Shown here in pieces: positions 16,584-22,837 of a stretch of DNA of 46,281 nucleotides; position 1 is the stretch's first letter, and the number at the start of each line of letters is the position of its first letter. The stretch is from contig JAHABL010000013.1 in assembly GCA_018376445.1 (NCBI GenBank), positions 1 through 46,281 of the forward strand, read 5' to 3'. The notes below the pieces were generated by a model. It was not told the origin of the DNA. It made no database searches and saw only the letters and a list, made by a program, of their open reading frames with translations. Made by a program: the position numbers and the translations under genes. The stretch comes from Mycobacteriales bacterium (lineage in GTDB: Bacteria > Actinomycetota > Actinomycetes > Mycobacteriales > Mycobacteriaceae).

Positions 16584-16645
16584 CGGTCTGTGACCGGCTT
16601 TCCTTGGTACTCTTCTAGTATATACTTTCCCGATCGGGAACACAA
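16584..16645 (-). promoter_or_regulatory. Regulated promoter copy 2 with operator and leader hairpin
   Basis: -35 TTGTGT (16640-16645), 17-bp spacer, -10 TATACT (16617-16622). Palindrome TTCCCGATCGGGAA at 16627-16640; leader hairpin CGGTCTGTGACCG at 16584-16596. From the start codon back through the upstream flank it differs from copy 3 by one base in about 110. Confidence 0.87.
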
Positions 16646-16691
16646 CAGGTCAGAGCATATTTTGGGGAAATTTTTTGCAAGAAATGCAAAA

Positions 16692-16721
16692 GGTCGCCCC
16701 CCCCACGCGGAGGGGGCGACC
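16692..16721 (-). terminator. Hairpin terminator, minus strand
   Basis: A 10-bp stem, GGTCGCCCCC (16692-16701) with GGGGGCGACC (16712-16721), followed on the minus strand by TTTTGC. It probably ends transcripts coming from the ArdC-like gene and the secreted-peptide gene. Confidence 0.75.
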
Positions 16722-16738
16722 AGAGAACAAAACCAGCG

Positions 16739-17209
16739 GTTAGACCTTTTCTAGCGTGGTCTAACGGTGGTGAATCGAAGCGCCTTTAGGTGCTGACAAT
16801 TCGGCTTCAGGATAACACAGCGGTGTAACACGTTTTGGCGAGCGTAGAGGCATTGTTGTCCCCTTCCTTTCCGTCCTTGCTCGTTGCTCTGTGGTGGCGT
16901 GTGGTCGTACCGATAAGGGCTTCTAGCGAGGAGGTGGAACGTTTGGTGATGCGTGTTTTTGTGGGACATGGATGTGGAGTGGGCATACTGTTCGGTGGAG
17001 TCCTGGGACTTCACCGAACACGCCTGTTTGCGGGCTTTCCGTTGGTGATGAGACTGGCGTGCAAACAGGCGTTGGCTGCGTGCAGCCAACGTATGCGGTG
17101 GAGGGGCGTCTCCTGTGCATTGCGCAGGAGACGGGGTGGTGAGTCTCGGCCTTCATTGGCCGAGACCGTCGTTTGGGGTGGGTGGGCGGGGTTTCCTGCC
17201 TTGGCAGGA
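16739..17209. repeat. Non-coding hairpin island 2
   Basis: A gene-free stretch with stems at 16739-16765 (GTTAGACC/GGTCTAAC), 16989-17020 (TGTTCGGTG/CACCGAACA with AGTCC/GGACT inside), 17021-17071 (11-bp CGCCTGTTTGC), 17070-17091 (perfect 10-bp CGTTGGCTGC), 17107-17133 (CGTCTCCTG), 17143-17166 (9-bp GTCTCGGCC) and 17194-17209 (TCCTGCC). The stems are nearly contiguous. Open frames here are GC-driven and lack ribosome sites, so I call no gene. Confidence 0.78.
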
Positions 17210-17297
17210 CATCTGGGGTGGGAGGGCGGGCTTTAGTGCGCGTGGAAATGCCCCCGTCACCGGGGTGGCGGAGGCATCGTCTTGGTGAAGCTAACGA

Positions 17298-17435
17298 CTA
17301 TCCGAACTGGGGGGTGGTGCAGATGTTCTCACCGTTCGGGCAGTAGTCGGTGCTGTATCCTGCGGCGGAGGATGCTCCGGCGCCGAGAGAGACGGCGAGG
17401 GCACAGGCGAGGGCTGCAGACATGATTCGCTTCAT
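17298..17435 (-). CDS. 45-aa secreted Cys-containing peptide
   Basis: Starts MKRIMSAALACALAVSLGAG, a textbook signal peptide, with a likely cleavage after ASSAA. The predicted mature peptide is about 20 residues with two cysteines (GYSTDYCPNGENICTTPQF), enough for one disulfide. AAGGA lies six bases before the ATG at 17435. It follows the ArdC-like gene by 77 bp on the same strand and probably shares its promoter, although a partial leader-like GTGCGGTG lies in the gap. It is too short for homology-free assignment. A signalling peptide, entry-exclusion factor or small surface protein are options. Confidence 0.65.
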   Translation of the reverse strand: MKRIMSAALACALAVSLGAGASSAAGYSTDYCPNGENICTTPQFG

Positions 17436-17512
17436 GGTTTTTCCTTCGGTGTTGTTGTGCGGTGTTGGCGCTGCGGGGTTAGCCTACATGGCTTGGGCGT
17501 TCTGTGGTGGTG

Positions 17513-18382
17513 CTACTCTGCCGGGCTGTTGATGATGGTGGTGAGGAGCTCTTCACATTCACGGATTCGGATGAGGGCATCCAGCATTGTTTCTGTCTCT
17601 CCGTCAACTTCTGGGATCAGTTCGGCGGGCGGCGGAAGTAGCGGCAGTTTGCAGCGGTTTCCTACAAGGTAGGCTGCAGCAAGGGCTTCGTGCTTGTAGT
17701 CGAAGGCGTCTGCGTCATTATGAGCAAGGAGATAGTTTTCGCCGATAACGGTGAAAAGTTCGAGGAGGGTGCGGGAATTGTCTGCGTCGCTGTCAATGGC
17801 GATTGTCCGGGCGTCTTCGTCGATCACCCATCCTTCGGCGTCGTCACTAGTGTTTAGGATGAACTGCCACTGTTCCGCCTTGAGGTAGCTGGTTAGGTTA
17901 GTGACAATTTGTGCCATGTCGGTGGTGTTGGGGCGCGTCGGGTAGTGCTTCTTGAAGTTGGCTTCCGCTTCCGGTGTGATGGGGTCTACCTGGGAAATAT
18001 CGAAGACGCTTAGCACGGGGTAGTAAACGTAGGTTCCTTCGTTTGCTTCTGTTTCCTCAGTGGTGGTGTTACTGTCGTCATCTTTGGTTTTGCCGGTGAA
18101 ACGTCCAAAGATTTTGATGGCTTTTTCGCCTTTGCGAACTTGAAATCCTTTCTCCTGCCACTGGCGATACCCGGCGACGTGGGTGGCTTGGGGACACTGC
18201 GAGAAAATGAGAATTTGATTCCGTGGGCTGTAGTCGTGAAATCCTCCGAGAAACTTAAAGTAGGCTTCCCAGGTTTCTGGCGTTGCGAGGTCGTCACATG
18301 CGCTCTGCAGGTTTTCGTGGAGTTGCTTTGCTTGCTGCTTGCGCTGTTCGGGGGATCGGCGGGTATAGCGGCGAGTGGTCAT
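17513..18382 (-). CDS. ardC-like: ArdC-like antirestriction protein with degenerate peptidase domain
   Basis: 289 aa. Residues about 20-100 match the ArdC/TraC N-terminal single-stranded DNA-binding domain, with FHDYSPRNQILIFSQCPQATHVAGYRQWQEKG (read in parts) and VRKGEKAIKIFGRF. ArdC of R388 protects entering DNA from restriction. In family members a metallopeptidase domain with HExxH follows. Here the equivalent region (TLLELFTVIGENYLLAH, then YKHEALAAAYLVG) has no HExxH, so the peptidase appears lost while the fold is kept. It is expressed from promoter copy 3 with ribosome site AAAAGGA. It is the clearest functional clue to the neighbourhood: an antirestriction leading region. Confidence 0.82.
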   Translation of the reverse strand: MTTRRYTRRSPEQRKQQAKQLHENLQSACDDLATPETWEAYFKFLGGFHDYSPRNQILIFSQCPQATHVAGYRQWQEKGFQVRKGEKAIKIFGRFTGKTKDDDSNTTTEETEANEGTYVYYPVLSVFDISQVDPITPEAEANFKKHYPTRPNTTDMAQIVTNLTSYLKAEQWQFILNTSDDAEGWVIDEDARTIAIDSDADNSRTLLELFTVIGENYLLAHNDADAFDYKHEALAAAYLVGNRCKLPLLPPPAELIPEVDGETETMLDALIRIRECEELLTTIINSPAE

Positions 18383-18409
18383 GGTGGGTGTCCTTTTGCT
18401 GGTGGTGTG

Positions 18410-18471
18410 CGGTCTGTGACCGGCTTTCCTTGGTACTCTTCTAGTATATACTTTCCCGATCGGGAACGCAA
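18410..18471 (-). promoter_or_regulatory. Regulated promoter copy 3 with operator and leader hairpin
   Basis: -35 TTGCGT (18466-18471), 17-bp spacer, -10 TATACT (18443-18448), palindrome TTCCCGATCGGGAA at 18453-18466 and leader hairpin CGGTCTGTGACCG at 18410-18422. It drives the ArdC-like gene. Confidence 0.87.
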
Positions 18472-18644
18472 CAGGTCAGAGCATATTTTTTGAACTTTTT
18501 CCAAGAAAATTCACCCCCTCCCAAACGACACTTTTCGCACTCTCCCCCGCCCCCTTCTTTCCGTCCCGGCCCCCGTTTCCCATATCTCCACGAGACCACC
18601 CAGACGACATTCCACCTTGCTGCGGGAGGACGTTGGCTATGAGT

Positions 18645-18798
18645 CTCGGCCTTATGGCCGAGGCCTTTCCTAGCCCGCGCGAGCGGGCTCCTGCCCGCAG
18701 GGCAGCCCACCAGGGGTGGGAGGGCGGGGCCATCTGCACTCCCGAGGAGCAGCACTCACAATACAAGGCACCCCCGCCCAACAGGGCGGGGATGCCTT
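18645..18798. repeat. Non-coding hairpin island 3
   Basis: Consecutive stems at 18645-18662 (CTCGGCC), 18672-18689 (AGCCCGC), 18691-18705 (CTGCCC), 18706-18720 (CCCACC) and 18765-18798 (AAGGCA plus CCCGCCC, probably the terminator of the gene at 18843). The first and fourth, with the phrase GGGGTGGGAGGGCGGG, are shared with island 2. I see no gene between 18472 and 18842. Confidence 0.75.
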
Positions 18799-18842
18799 CA
18801 CCATAACCACTTCGCACGTTGGCCTAGTGCCAACTAATAGTT

Positions 18843-19319
18843 CTAGATATAGATGATGTCATCGAAGGTGAACACCACGCTGACGTGGTGTTCTTCGCCA
18901 TCATCTCCTGTGCTCTCACCAACGAGAACGTCGTATCCCTCGTGGTTGAGCAGGCAGTAGAGTCGTTTCTGTAGCTCCCAGTGTTGGCCGAATGTGAGAT
19001 CTGTTTTATCCCACAGTGGTGACTCATCGTAGGTTTCATTGTGGTGGTAGCTGTGAACAACGATGTGATGAGGCTCTTCCCCCCGGTCTTCCACCATCTC
19101 GGCAATTTGATCGCAGACCTCGCTGGCTATTTCGGAAAGTTCTTCGTCCTTTTGGATGAGGAAACGCATCCCTTCTTCTTTCGGGATGATGATGCCACTG
19201 CACCACTGGTCAATGGTTTGTGGTGTGACGCTAATTGCTTGTGCGATCTCTTCTCGGCTCAGACCAGAGAGCTCTCGTAGGGCTCGGAAGTGTGCGCGGT
19301 ATTCTGCAGAAAGTCCCAT
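18843..19319 (-). CDS. HTH protein of the four-member plasmid family (member A)
   Basis: 158 aa. An N-terminal helix-turn-helix (FRALRELSGLSREEIAQAISVTPQTIDQWCSG) is followed by an acidic helix, a strand (HHIVVHSYHH) and a C-terminal block WELQKRLYCLLNHEGYDVLVG. The same order (HTH, strand, W/Y..rl..ll..eGY.v) recurs at 20006, 20572 and 22308. The layout resembles YdiL/Aca2-type regulators, which often repress anti-defence loci, but that link is by architecture only. It lies 66 bp after 19386, in a gap containing the stem GTGGC/GCCAC (19358-19375), so it is probably the second gene of the copy-4 transcript. Confidence 0.68.
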   Translation of the reverse strand: MGLSAEYRAHFRALRELSGLSREEIAQAISVTPQTIDQWCSGIIIPKEEGMRFLIQKDEELSEIASEVCDQIAEMVEDRGEEPHHIVVHSYHHNETYDESPLWDKTDLTFGQHWELQKRLYCLLNHEGYDVLVGESTGDDGEEHHVSVVFTFDDIIYI

Positions 19320-19385
19320 GTCGGTTCCTTGTATGAGTGGTGTCGTCTGTATCTGGTGTGGCGGTCGTCTGCCACGATCAGTTCG

Positions 19386-19901
19386 TTAGCAGGTCTTGAT
19401 GCCGTCGAAGAAGTCTTGGTACTCGGCAGGAACTTGGTCAAAGATTTCAAGTACTTTCACGTACTGGCCGTCGCGCTTCTTCTTGTGGCCATTTTGGAGG
19501 TGGAACCACTTTTCGGTTCGGACTGCGACGCCTTCCTTCTCGTGGGCTTTGGGATGATTGCGACTGCCTTCCCAGTCGATCCACTGGAGCCGGACAAGGT
19601 GTTTTTGACCACTGGGGGTTTTCATCTCGCGGGCAGCTTCCTCAATGTCGATACTCTTCAGCTGTTCGCGGATGCTGTCGAGGTCATAGAACTCAACCTC
19701 GTTATAGAACTTTGAGCTATGGTGCCACTCTTCAGAGCGAAGGCGGCCTTTACCGATGAGATACTTCACTACCCGTACGGGGGTAGTGATGCCGTGCGCT
19801 CGGAGCGCGGCTGCCGTGATCTTTGACGCGGGCATGAGGCCTCGGTCGTAAGCAAAGATGGCGTTGTTGCTCATTGAGTAGTCGAAGGCGTAGCCACTCA
19901 T
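19386..19901 (-). CDS. Accessory protein with MSNNA..AYD.G..P.SK motif
   Basis: 171 aa, basic and soluble. The N terminus SMSNNAIFAYDRGLMPASKIT carries a motif (MSxNAxxAYxxGxxPxSK) that I associate with a widespread uncharacterised plasmid and phage accessory family. After it come VRVVKYLIGKGRLRSEEWHHSS and LVRLQWIDWEGSRNHP, suggesting a nucleic-acid-binding surface. AGGAGA precedes the ATG at 19901. It is transcribed from promoter copy 4 ahead of HTH member A. Position in the antirestriction region makes it an anti-defence candidate; no activity is established. Confidence 0.65.
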   Translation of the reverse strand: MSGYAFDYSMSNNAIFAYDRGLMPASKITAAALRAHGITTPVRVVKYLIGKGRLRSEEWHHSSKFYNEVEFYDLDSIREQLKSIDIEEAAREMKTPSGQKHLVRLQWIDWEGSRNHPKAHEKEGVAVRTEKWFHLQNGHKKKRDGQYVKVLEIFDQVPAEYQDFFDGIKTC

Positions 19902-19925
19902 GAGATTCTCCTTTGTGATGAGGTG

Positions 19926-19987
19926 CGGTCTGCGACCGGCTTTCCTTGGTACTCTTCTAGTATATACTTTCCCGATCGGGAAAGCAA
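19926..19987 (-). promoter_or_regulatory. Regulated promoter copy 4 with operator and leader hairpin
   Basis: -35 TTGCTT (19982-19987), 17-bp spacer, -10 TATACT (19959-19964), palindrome TTCCCGATCGGGAA at 19969-19982 and leader hairpin CGGTCTGCGACCG at 19926-19938. It drives 19386 and then 18843. Confidence 0.86.
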
Positions 19988-20005
19988 CTGGTTAGAGCAT
20001 ATTTT

Positions 20006-20506
20006 TTAATGGAGTATCTGGAATAGAGTGGCGTTGGCGAGGCGTCCTAGCCGCGGGTCGTCGAGGTCAATAATGGGGGCTTCGGTGGACTTTTCTTCGG
20101 GGTAGGGCACCATGACGACGTTGGGGATCTCCCTGCGAAGAATGAGGAAGAGACGTTTTTGGCGAGCAAGGTAGGCGGAGTAGGGCAGGTTAAACTCTTC
20201 GTCTCGGCCTGCATCCTTATAGGCTTCTTCGCTGCCGTGGTAGAACAGGTAGATCATTTTTGCAGGCTCACCAGCGTTGTCTTTAGCGGCGTCAATGTGA
20301 GCTTTCGTGACCTGGAACTGTCCTTGGATCCAGTCGCGGGTGTCGTCTTCGAGTTCTTGAAGCTCGTCGAGCACATCGTCTGGGCAGGCGTTGTCGCGCT
20401 GCCATTCCTTAATGTCAGCTTCGTCTTCGTCGAGATACTCGGCGAGCTCAGCAGAGCTCATTCCCGACAGAGTGCAAAGTTTCGTAAAGCCTTGCGCGTG
20501 CCCCAT
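20006..20506 (-). CDS. HTH protein of the four-member plasmid family (member B)
   Basis: 166 aa, acidic. HTH-like N terminus (FTKLCTLSGMSSAELAEYLDEDEADIKEW), a long acidic helix, a strand (KMIYLFYHGSEEAY), then YLARQKRLFLILRREIPNVVMV, the same final block as members A, C and D. GAGGAAAGAG lies before the ATG at 20506. It ends about 20 bp before promoter copy 4. It is probably transcribed with 20572, which lies 65 bp upstream. The substitution of acidic residues in the recognition helix (DEDEAD) suggests it may no longer bind DNA like a normal HTH. Confidence 0.65.
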   Translation of the reverse strand: MGHAQGFTKLCTLSGMSSAELAEYLDEDEADIKEWQRDNACPDDVLDELQELEDDTRDWIQGQFQVTKAHIDAAKDNAGEPAKMIYLFYHGSEEAYKDAGRDEEFNLPYSAYLARQKRLFLILRREIPNVVMVPYPEEKSTEAPIIDLDDPRLGRLANATLFQILH

Positions 20507-20571
20507 AGTCCTACTCTTTCCTCGCGGTTGCTGCTGGTATCAGTGTATCTGGTGGGTGTAACAAAACTCGG

Positions 20572-21066
20572 TTAACCAAGCTCAGGAGTGAGGCCATTGA
20601 AGCGGAAGGAAAATACCGACGTCACGGCACGCCCCTCCCCTACTTCGACAACATCTTCAGCACTCGCCCCTGGCGGCACCATCTCCACTCGAATATCGGG
20701 ATAGGCCAACCGCAGACCAGCACGAACATAGGCCGCCAGCTGCTGCCAGCACCCCAACGGCAACACCGACTCATCCTGCTCCTCAGCAGAAAACGGATAC
20801 TCCACCATCACCACAACACCACTCGCATCACCACTCACCGCAGACTGAAACGCCACATCCCCACGAAAACACTCCCGCGCCTCACGAACCGCACCCAACA
20901 TCACCTCCTCCAACTCACGAAACGCCACCCGATACTCCACACGACCCCAATCATCATGCGCACGCGCATAATTCACCCACCGCTTCGTCACACCAATATA
21001 AGGCGCAATCTCCGACGCCCCAGCACCCATAAAACTAAAGATGCTCGAAAACTCTTCCTTCTTCAT
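20572..21066 (-). CDS. HTH protein of the four-member plasmid family (member C)
   Basis: 164 aa from the ATG at 21066 (GAAAGG seven to eight bases upstream). N-terminal HTH-like region (FSSIFSFMGAGASEIAPYIGVTKRWVNYARAH), middle helix, strand GVVVMVEYPF, then CWQQLAAYVRAGLRLAYPDIRVEMV. Base composition of the gene is noticeably more C-rich on the plus strand than that of its neighbours. It has no copy of the palindrome promoter directly upstream; the nearest one in the same orientation is copy 5 beyond the recombinase. Function unknown. Confidence 0.65.
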   Translation of the reverse strand: MKKEEFSSIFSFMGAGASEIAPYIGVTKRWVNYARAHDDWGRVEYRVAFRELEEVMLGAVREARECFRGDVAFQSAVSGDASGVVVMVEYPFSAEEQDESVLPLGCWQQLAAYVRAGLRLAYPDIRVEMVPPGASAEDVVEVGEGRAVTSVFSFRFNGLTPELG

Positions 21067-21243
21067 CACAGAACCTTTCAACCAAAACTCTCACCCGCCG
21101 CGCCGCCCAACGGCGGAGCGGCCACTCACGCCACCACACCAGCAACGCAACACGCCCAACACACCCAACCACACCACAACCCGTGGCGAAGCTCGGCCCA
21201 CCGGGCCATCTTCTCCATAGCCATCCGGCTAGAACACACGCCC

Positions 21244-21421
21244 CTCCCCCATCTACTAGATGGGGGAGCTGGAGCGCCCGTGGAAGGAGCAAGCTCCCTC
21301 CCGCATTTCATTCTCTTTCGTCATGACAGTGCGCTCGCACTGTTCACTTCGGAGGAAAGGACGCTTCGCGCCCTCTCCGTCGCCTCCGACACCCCACTTC
21401 CGCCGTCGCGCTCGCGCGACG
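21244..21421. repeat. Non-coding hairpin island 4
   Basis: Between 21067 and 21528 I see no gene. Stems: 21244-21268 (CTCCCCCATCTA with its perfect complement, 1-base centre), 21286-21297 (GGAGC/GCTCC), 21326-21343 (ACAGTGCG/CGCACTGT) and 21404-21421 (CGTCGCGC/GCGCGACG). The flank at 21480-21528, before the recombinase, may hold its crossover site, but I cannot define one. Confidence 0.7.
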
Positions 21422-21528
21422 ACTGTCTTTTTGGGGTACACCCTCGGCAACCACGCTCCACTACACAAAATAATGTCCCGCTAGGGTCATCAAAAGATTA
21501 ATGGAGCATATCTGTATCATAAGTAGGT

Positions 21529-22128
21529 ATGGAACACTCCAACACGCAAACTGTCGGCTATGTCCGCGTCTCCACCATCGACCAAAATCCTGATCGACAA
21601 ATCGAAGGCATTGGACACGTGGACAAGCTCTTCACCGAATACATCTCCGGTTCCTCACGAGAGAACCGACCAGAGCTCGCCGCCGCGTTAGCCTACATCC
21701 GGGAAGGAGACACGTTCCTCGTCTACTCCATTGATCGCTTATCTCGTTCGCTGCTCGACCTAGAACAAGTCGTCTCGGAAATCACCGCTAAAGGAGCGAA
21801 CGTTCAGTTCGTTAAAGAAGGACTCTCGTTTAGCGCCCATAGCACCAGCCCGACTAATCGCCTTATGTTCCATCTCCTGGGTGCCTTCGCCGAATTTGAA
21901 CGCTCCATCATTAAGGAACGTCAACGAGAAGGAATAGCTCTGGCGAAAGAACAAGGGAAGTATCGTGGGCGCGCTCCCATCGAACTTACCGATAAGCAGA
22001 AGCGCGATCTGAAGCAGTGGCTCAACGACGAAGTTCCGAAAACAGTCATCGCAAAGCGTCTCAAGATTGGGCGATCCACACTCTATAGAATTCTCGACTC
22101 CACAGACATCGTGAATGGAGGAGAATGA
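21529..22128 (+). CDS. Small serine recombinase (resolvase/invertase family)
   Basis: 199 aa, normal length. The catalytic N terminus has YVRVSTIDQN with the nucleophilic serine, then the conserved SIDRLSRSLLDL, VKEGLSFS and the long E-helix GAFAEFERSIIKERQREG. A C-terminal Hin-type HTH follows (KTVIAKRLKIGRSTLYRIL). Such enzymes resolve plasmid multimers or invert segments. It is the only plus-strand gene between 14 and 23.7 kb. It separates the orphan promoter copy 5 from the HTH genes downstream, so it may have entered later. No inverted recombination sites are evident. Confidence 0.9.
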   Translation: MEHSNTQTVGYVRVSTIDQNPDRQIEGIGHVDKLFTEYISGSSRENRPELAAALAYIREGDTFLVYSIDRLSRSLLDLEQVVSEITAKGANVQFVKEGLSFSAHSTSPTNRLMFHLLGAFAEFERSIIKERQREGIALAKEQGKYRGRAPIELTDKQKRDLKQWLNDEVPKTVIAKRLKIGRSTLYRILDSTDIVNGGE

Positions 22129-22184
22129 CCGCGCTCGATGACATATGCACGTATTGAGGAAGTCATCACTAGCCTTTCTGCCTG

Positions 22185-22250
22185 TGCGGCGTAGACCGCC
22201 GTCTTTTGTTGTTACTCCCTCAGTATATTATTTCCCGATCGGGAAAGCAA
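22185..22250 (-). promoter_or_regulatory. Regulated promoter copy 5 (orphan, antisense to the recombinase)
   Basis: -35 TTGCTT (22245-22250), 17-bp spacer, -10 TATACT (22222-22227), palindrome TTCCCGATCGGGAA at 22232-22245. A diverged leader hairpin lies at about 22185-22200. It points at the 3' end of the recombinase gene. The only frame with a ribosome-like site (AGAAAGG) is a 27-codon one, 22083-22166 on the minus strand. Confidence 0.78.
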
Positions 22251-22259
22251 GAGTTAAAG

Positions 22260-22281
22260 GCGCATTTCTGATGAAATGCGC
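22260..22281 (-). terminator. Hairpin terminator for the gene at 22308
   Basis: GCGCATTTC (22260-22268) pairs with GAAATGCGC (22273-22281) around TGAT. On the minus strand it follows the stop of 22308 and continues into CTTTAA. Confidence 0.75.
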
Positions 22282-22307
22282 ACCGTTTTCCTCAAAAGCA
22301 TCTCTTC

Positions 22308-22697
22308 TTAGGCAGGACCGTAGTAGTCGAACTCGATCTCGTACCCCTCCAGGGAGAGCAGTGAGATAAGGCGTTGTTCACGGCGCTCTCTTCTCTCCCA
22401 GGAAAGCACACCTTCCCTCCCCTTTACGGCGTAGTAATGCCCTGCCCCTCGATACTTATGGAGAGTGATTTTCTTGGTCTCCATTTTCTCTATGTGCTTC
22501 ATCGTTTCTTTGAGATAGGCATTATCTTCCGCGAACAGTCGCCGCAGATACTCTAAAGCCTCAGGACGTGGCGTATTGCGTCCCTCCCAGCGCTCGACTA
22601 CTCGCTGAGTCACATCGTATTTGTTCGTGAGCGCGCTGAACGTCACACCGGTTTGCTGTCGCAATGCTCGGAACTCAGCACTGGGGTCACTGGCCAT
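22308..22697 (-). CDS. HTH protein of the four-member plasmid family (member D)
   Basis: 129 aa, basic, the shortest member. A clear N-terminal HTH (FRALRQQTGVTFSALTNKYDVTQRVVERWEGRNTPRPEALEYL, read in parts) with the W-E-x-G phrase typical of YdiL/Aca2-like regulators is followed by a helix, a strand (KKITLHKYRGAGHYYAV) and the C-terminal block REQRLISLLSLEGYEIEF. AAAAGGA precedes the ATG at 22697. It has the most canonical DNA-binding helix of the four, which makes it the best candidate for the repressor acting on the palindrome promoters, although no direct evidence links them. Its own upstream region carries a different palindrome (22762-22777). Confidence 0.72.
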   Translation of the reverse strand: MASDPSAEFRALRQQTGVTFSALTNKYDVTQRVVERWEGRNTPRPEALEYLRRLFAEDNAYLKETMKHIEKMETKKITLHKYRGAGHYYAVKGREGVLSWERRERREQRLISLLSLEGYEIEFDYYGPA

Positions 22698-22761
22698 TTG
22701 TCATCCTTTTACTCTGTTCTCCCTTTAACACTAGCGCGCGGCGGCGATTTCCCTTGGCGTA

Positions 22762-22777
22762 GTTCACTAAGGTGAAC
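22762..22777. promoter_or_regulatory. Palindromic operator candidate upstream of HTH member D
   Basis: GTTCAC TAAG GTGAAC, a perfect 6-bp inverted repeat with 4-bp spacer, 65 bp upstream of the start of 22308. It is a reasonable autoregulatory site for that HTH protein. No clear -35/-10 pair can be assigned beside it. Confidence 0.45.
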
Positions 22778-22837
22778 TCAGCTTTTTGTCGCTTCCTGCC
22801 TGTCGCTAAAGAGATTTCCGCCCTTTGCTTTCTATGC

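Noticed and set aside
16751..17236. Open frames on both strands in hairpin island 2
   Set aside because: Composition-driven frames crossing nearly contiguous stems, with no ribosome site.
22185..22250. Promoter copy 5 as promoter of the serine recombinase
   Set aside because: The -35/-10 order points the other way, antisense to the recombinase, and lies beyond its 3' end.
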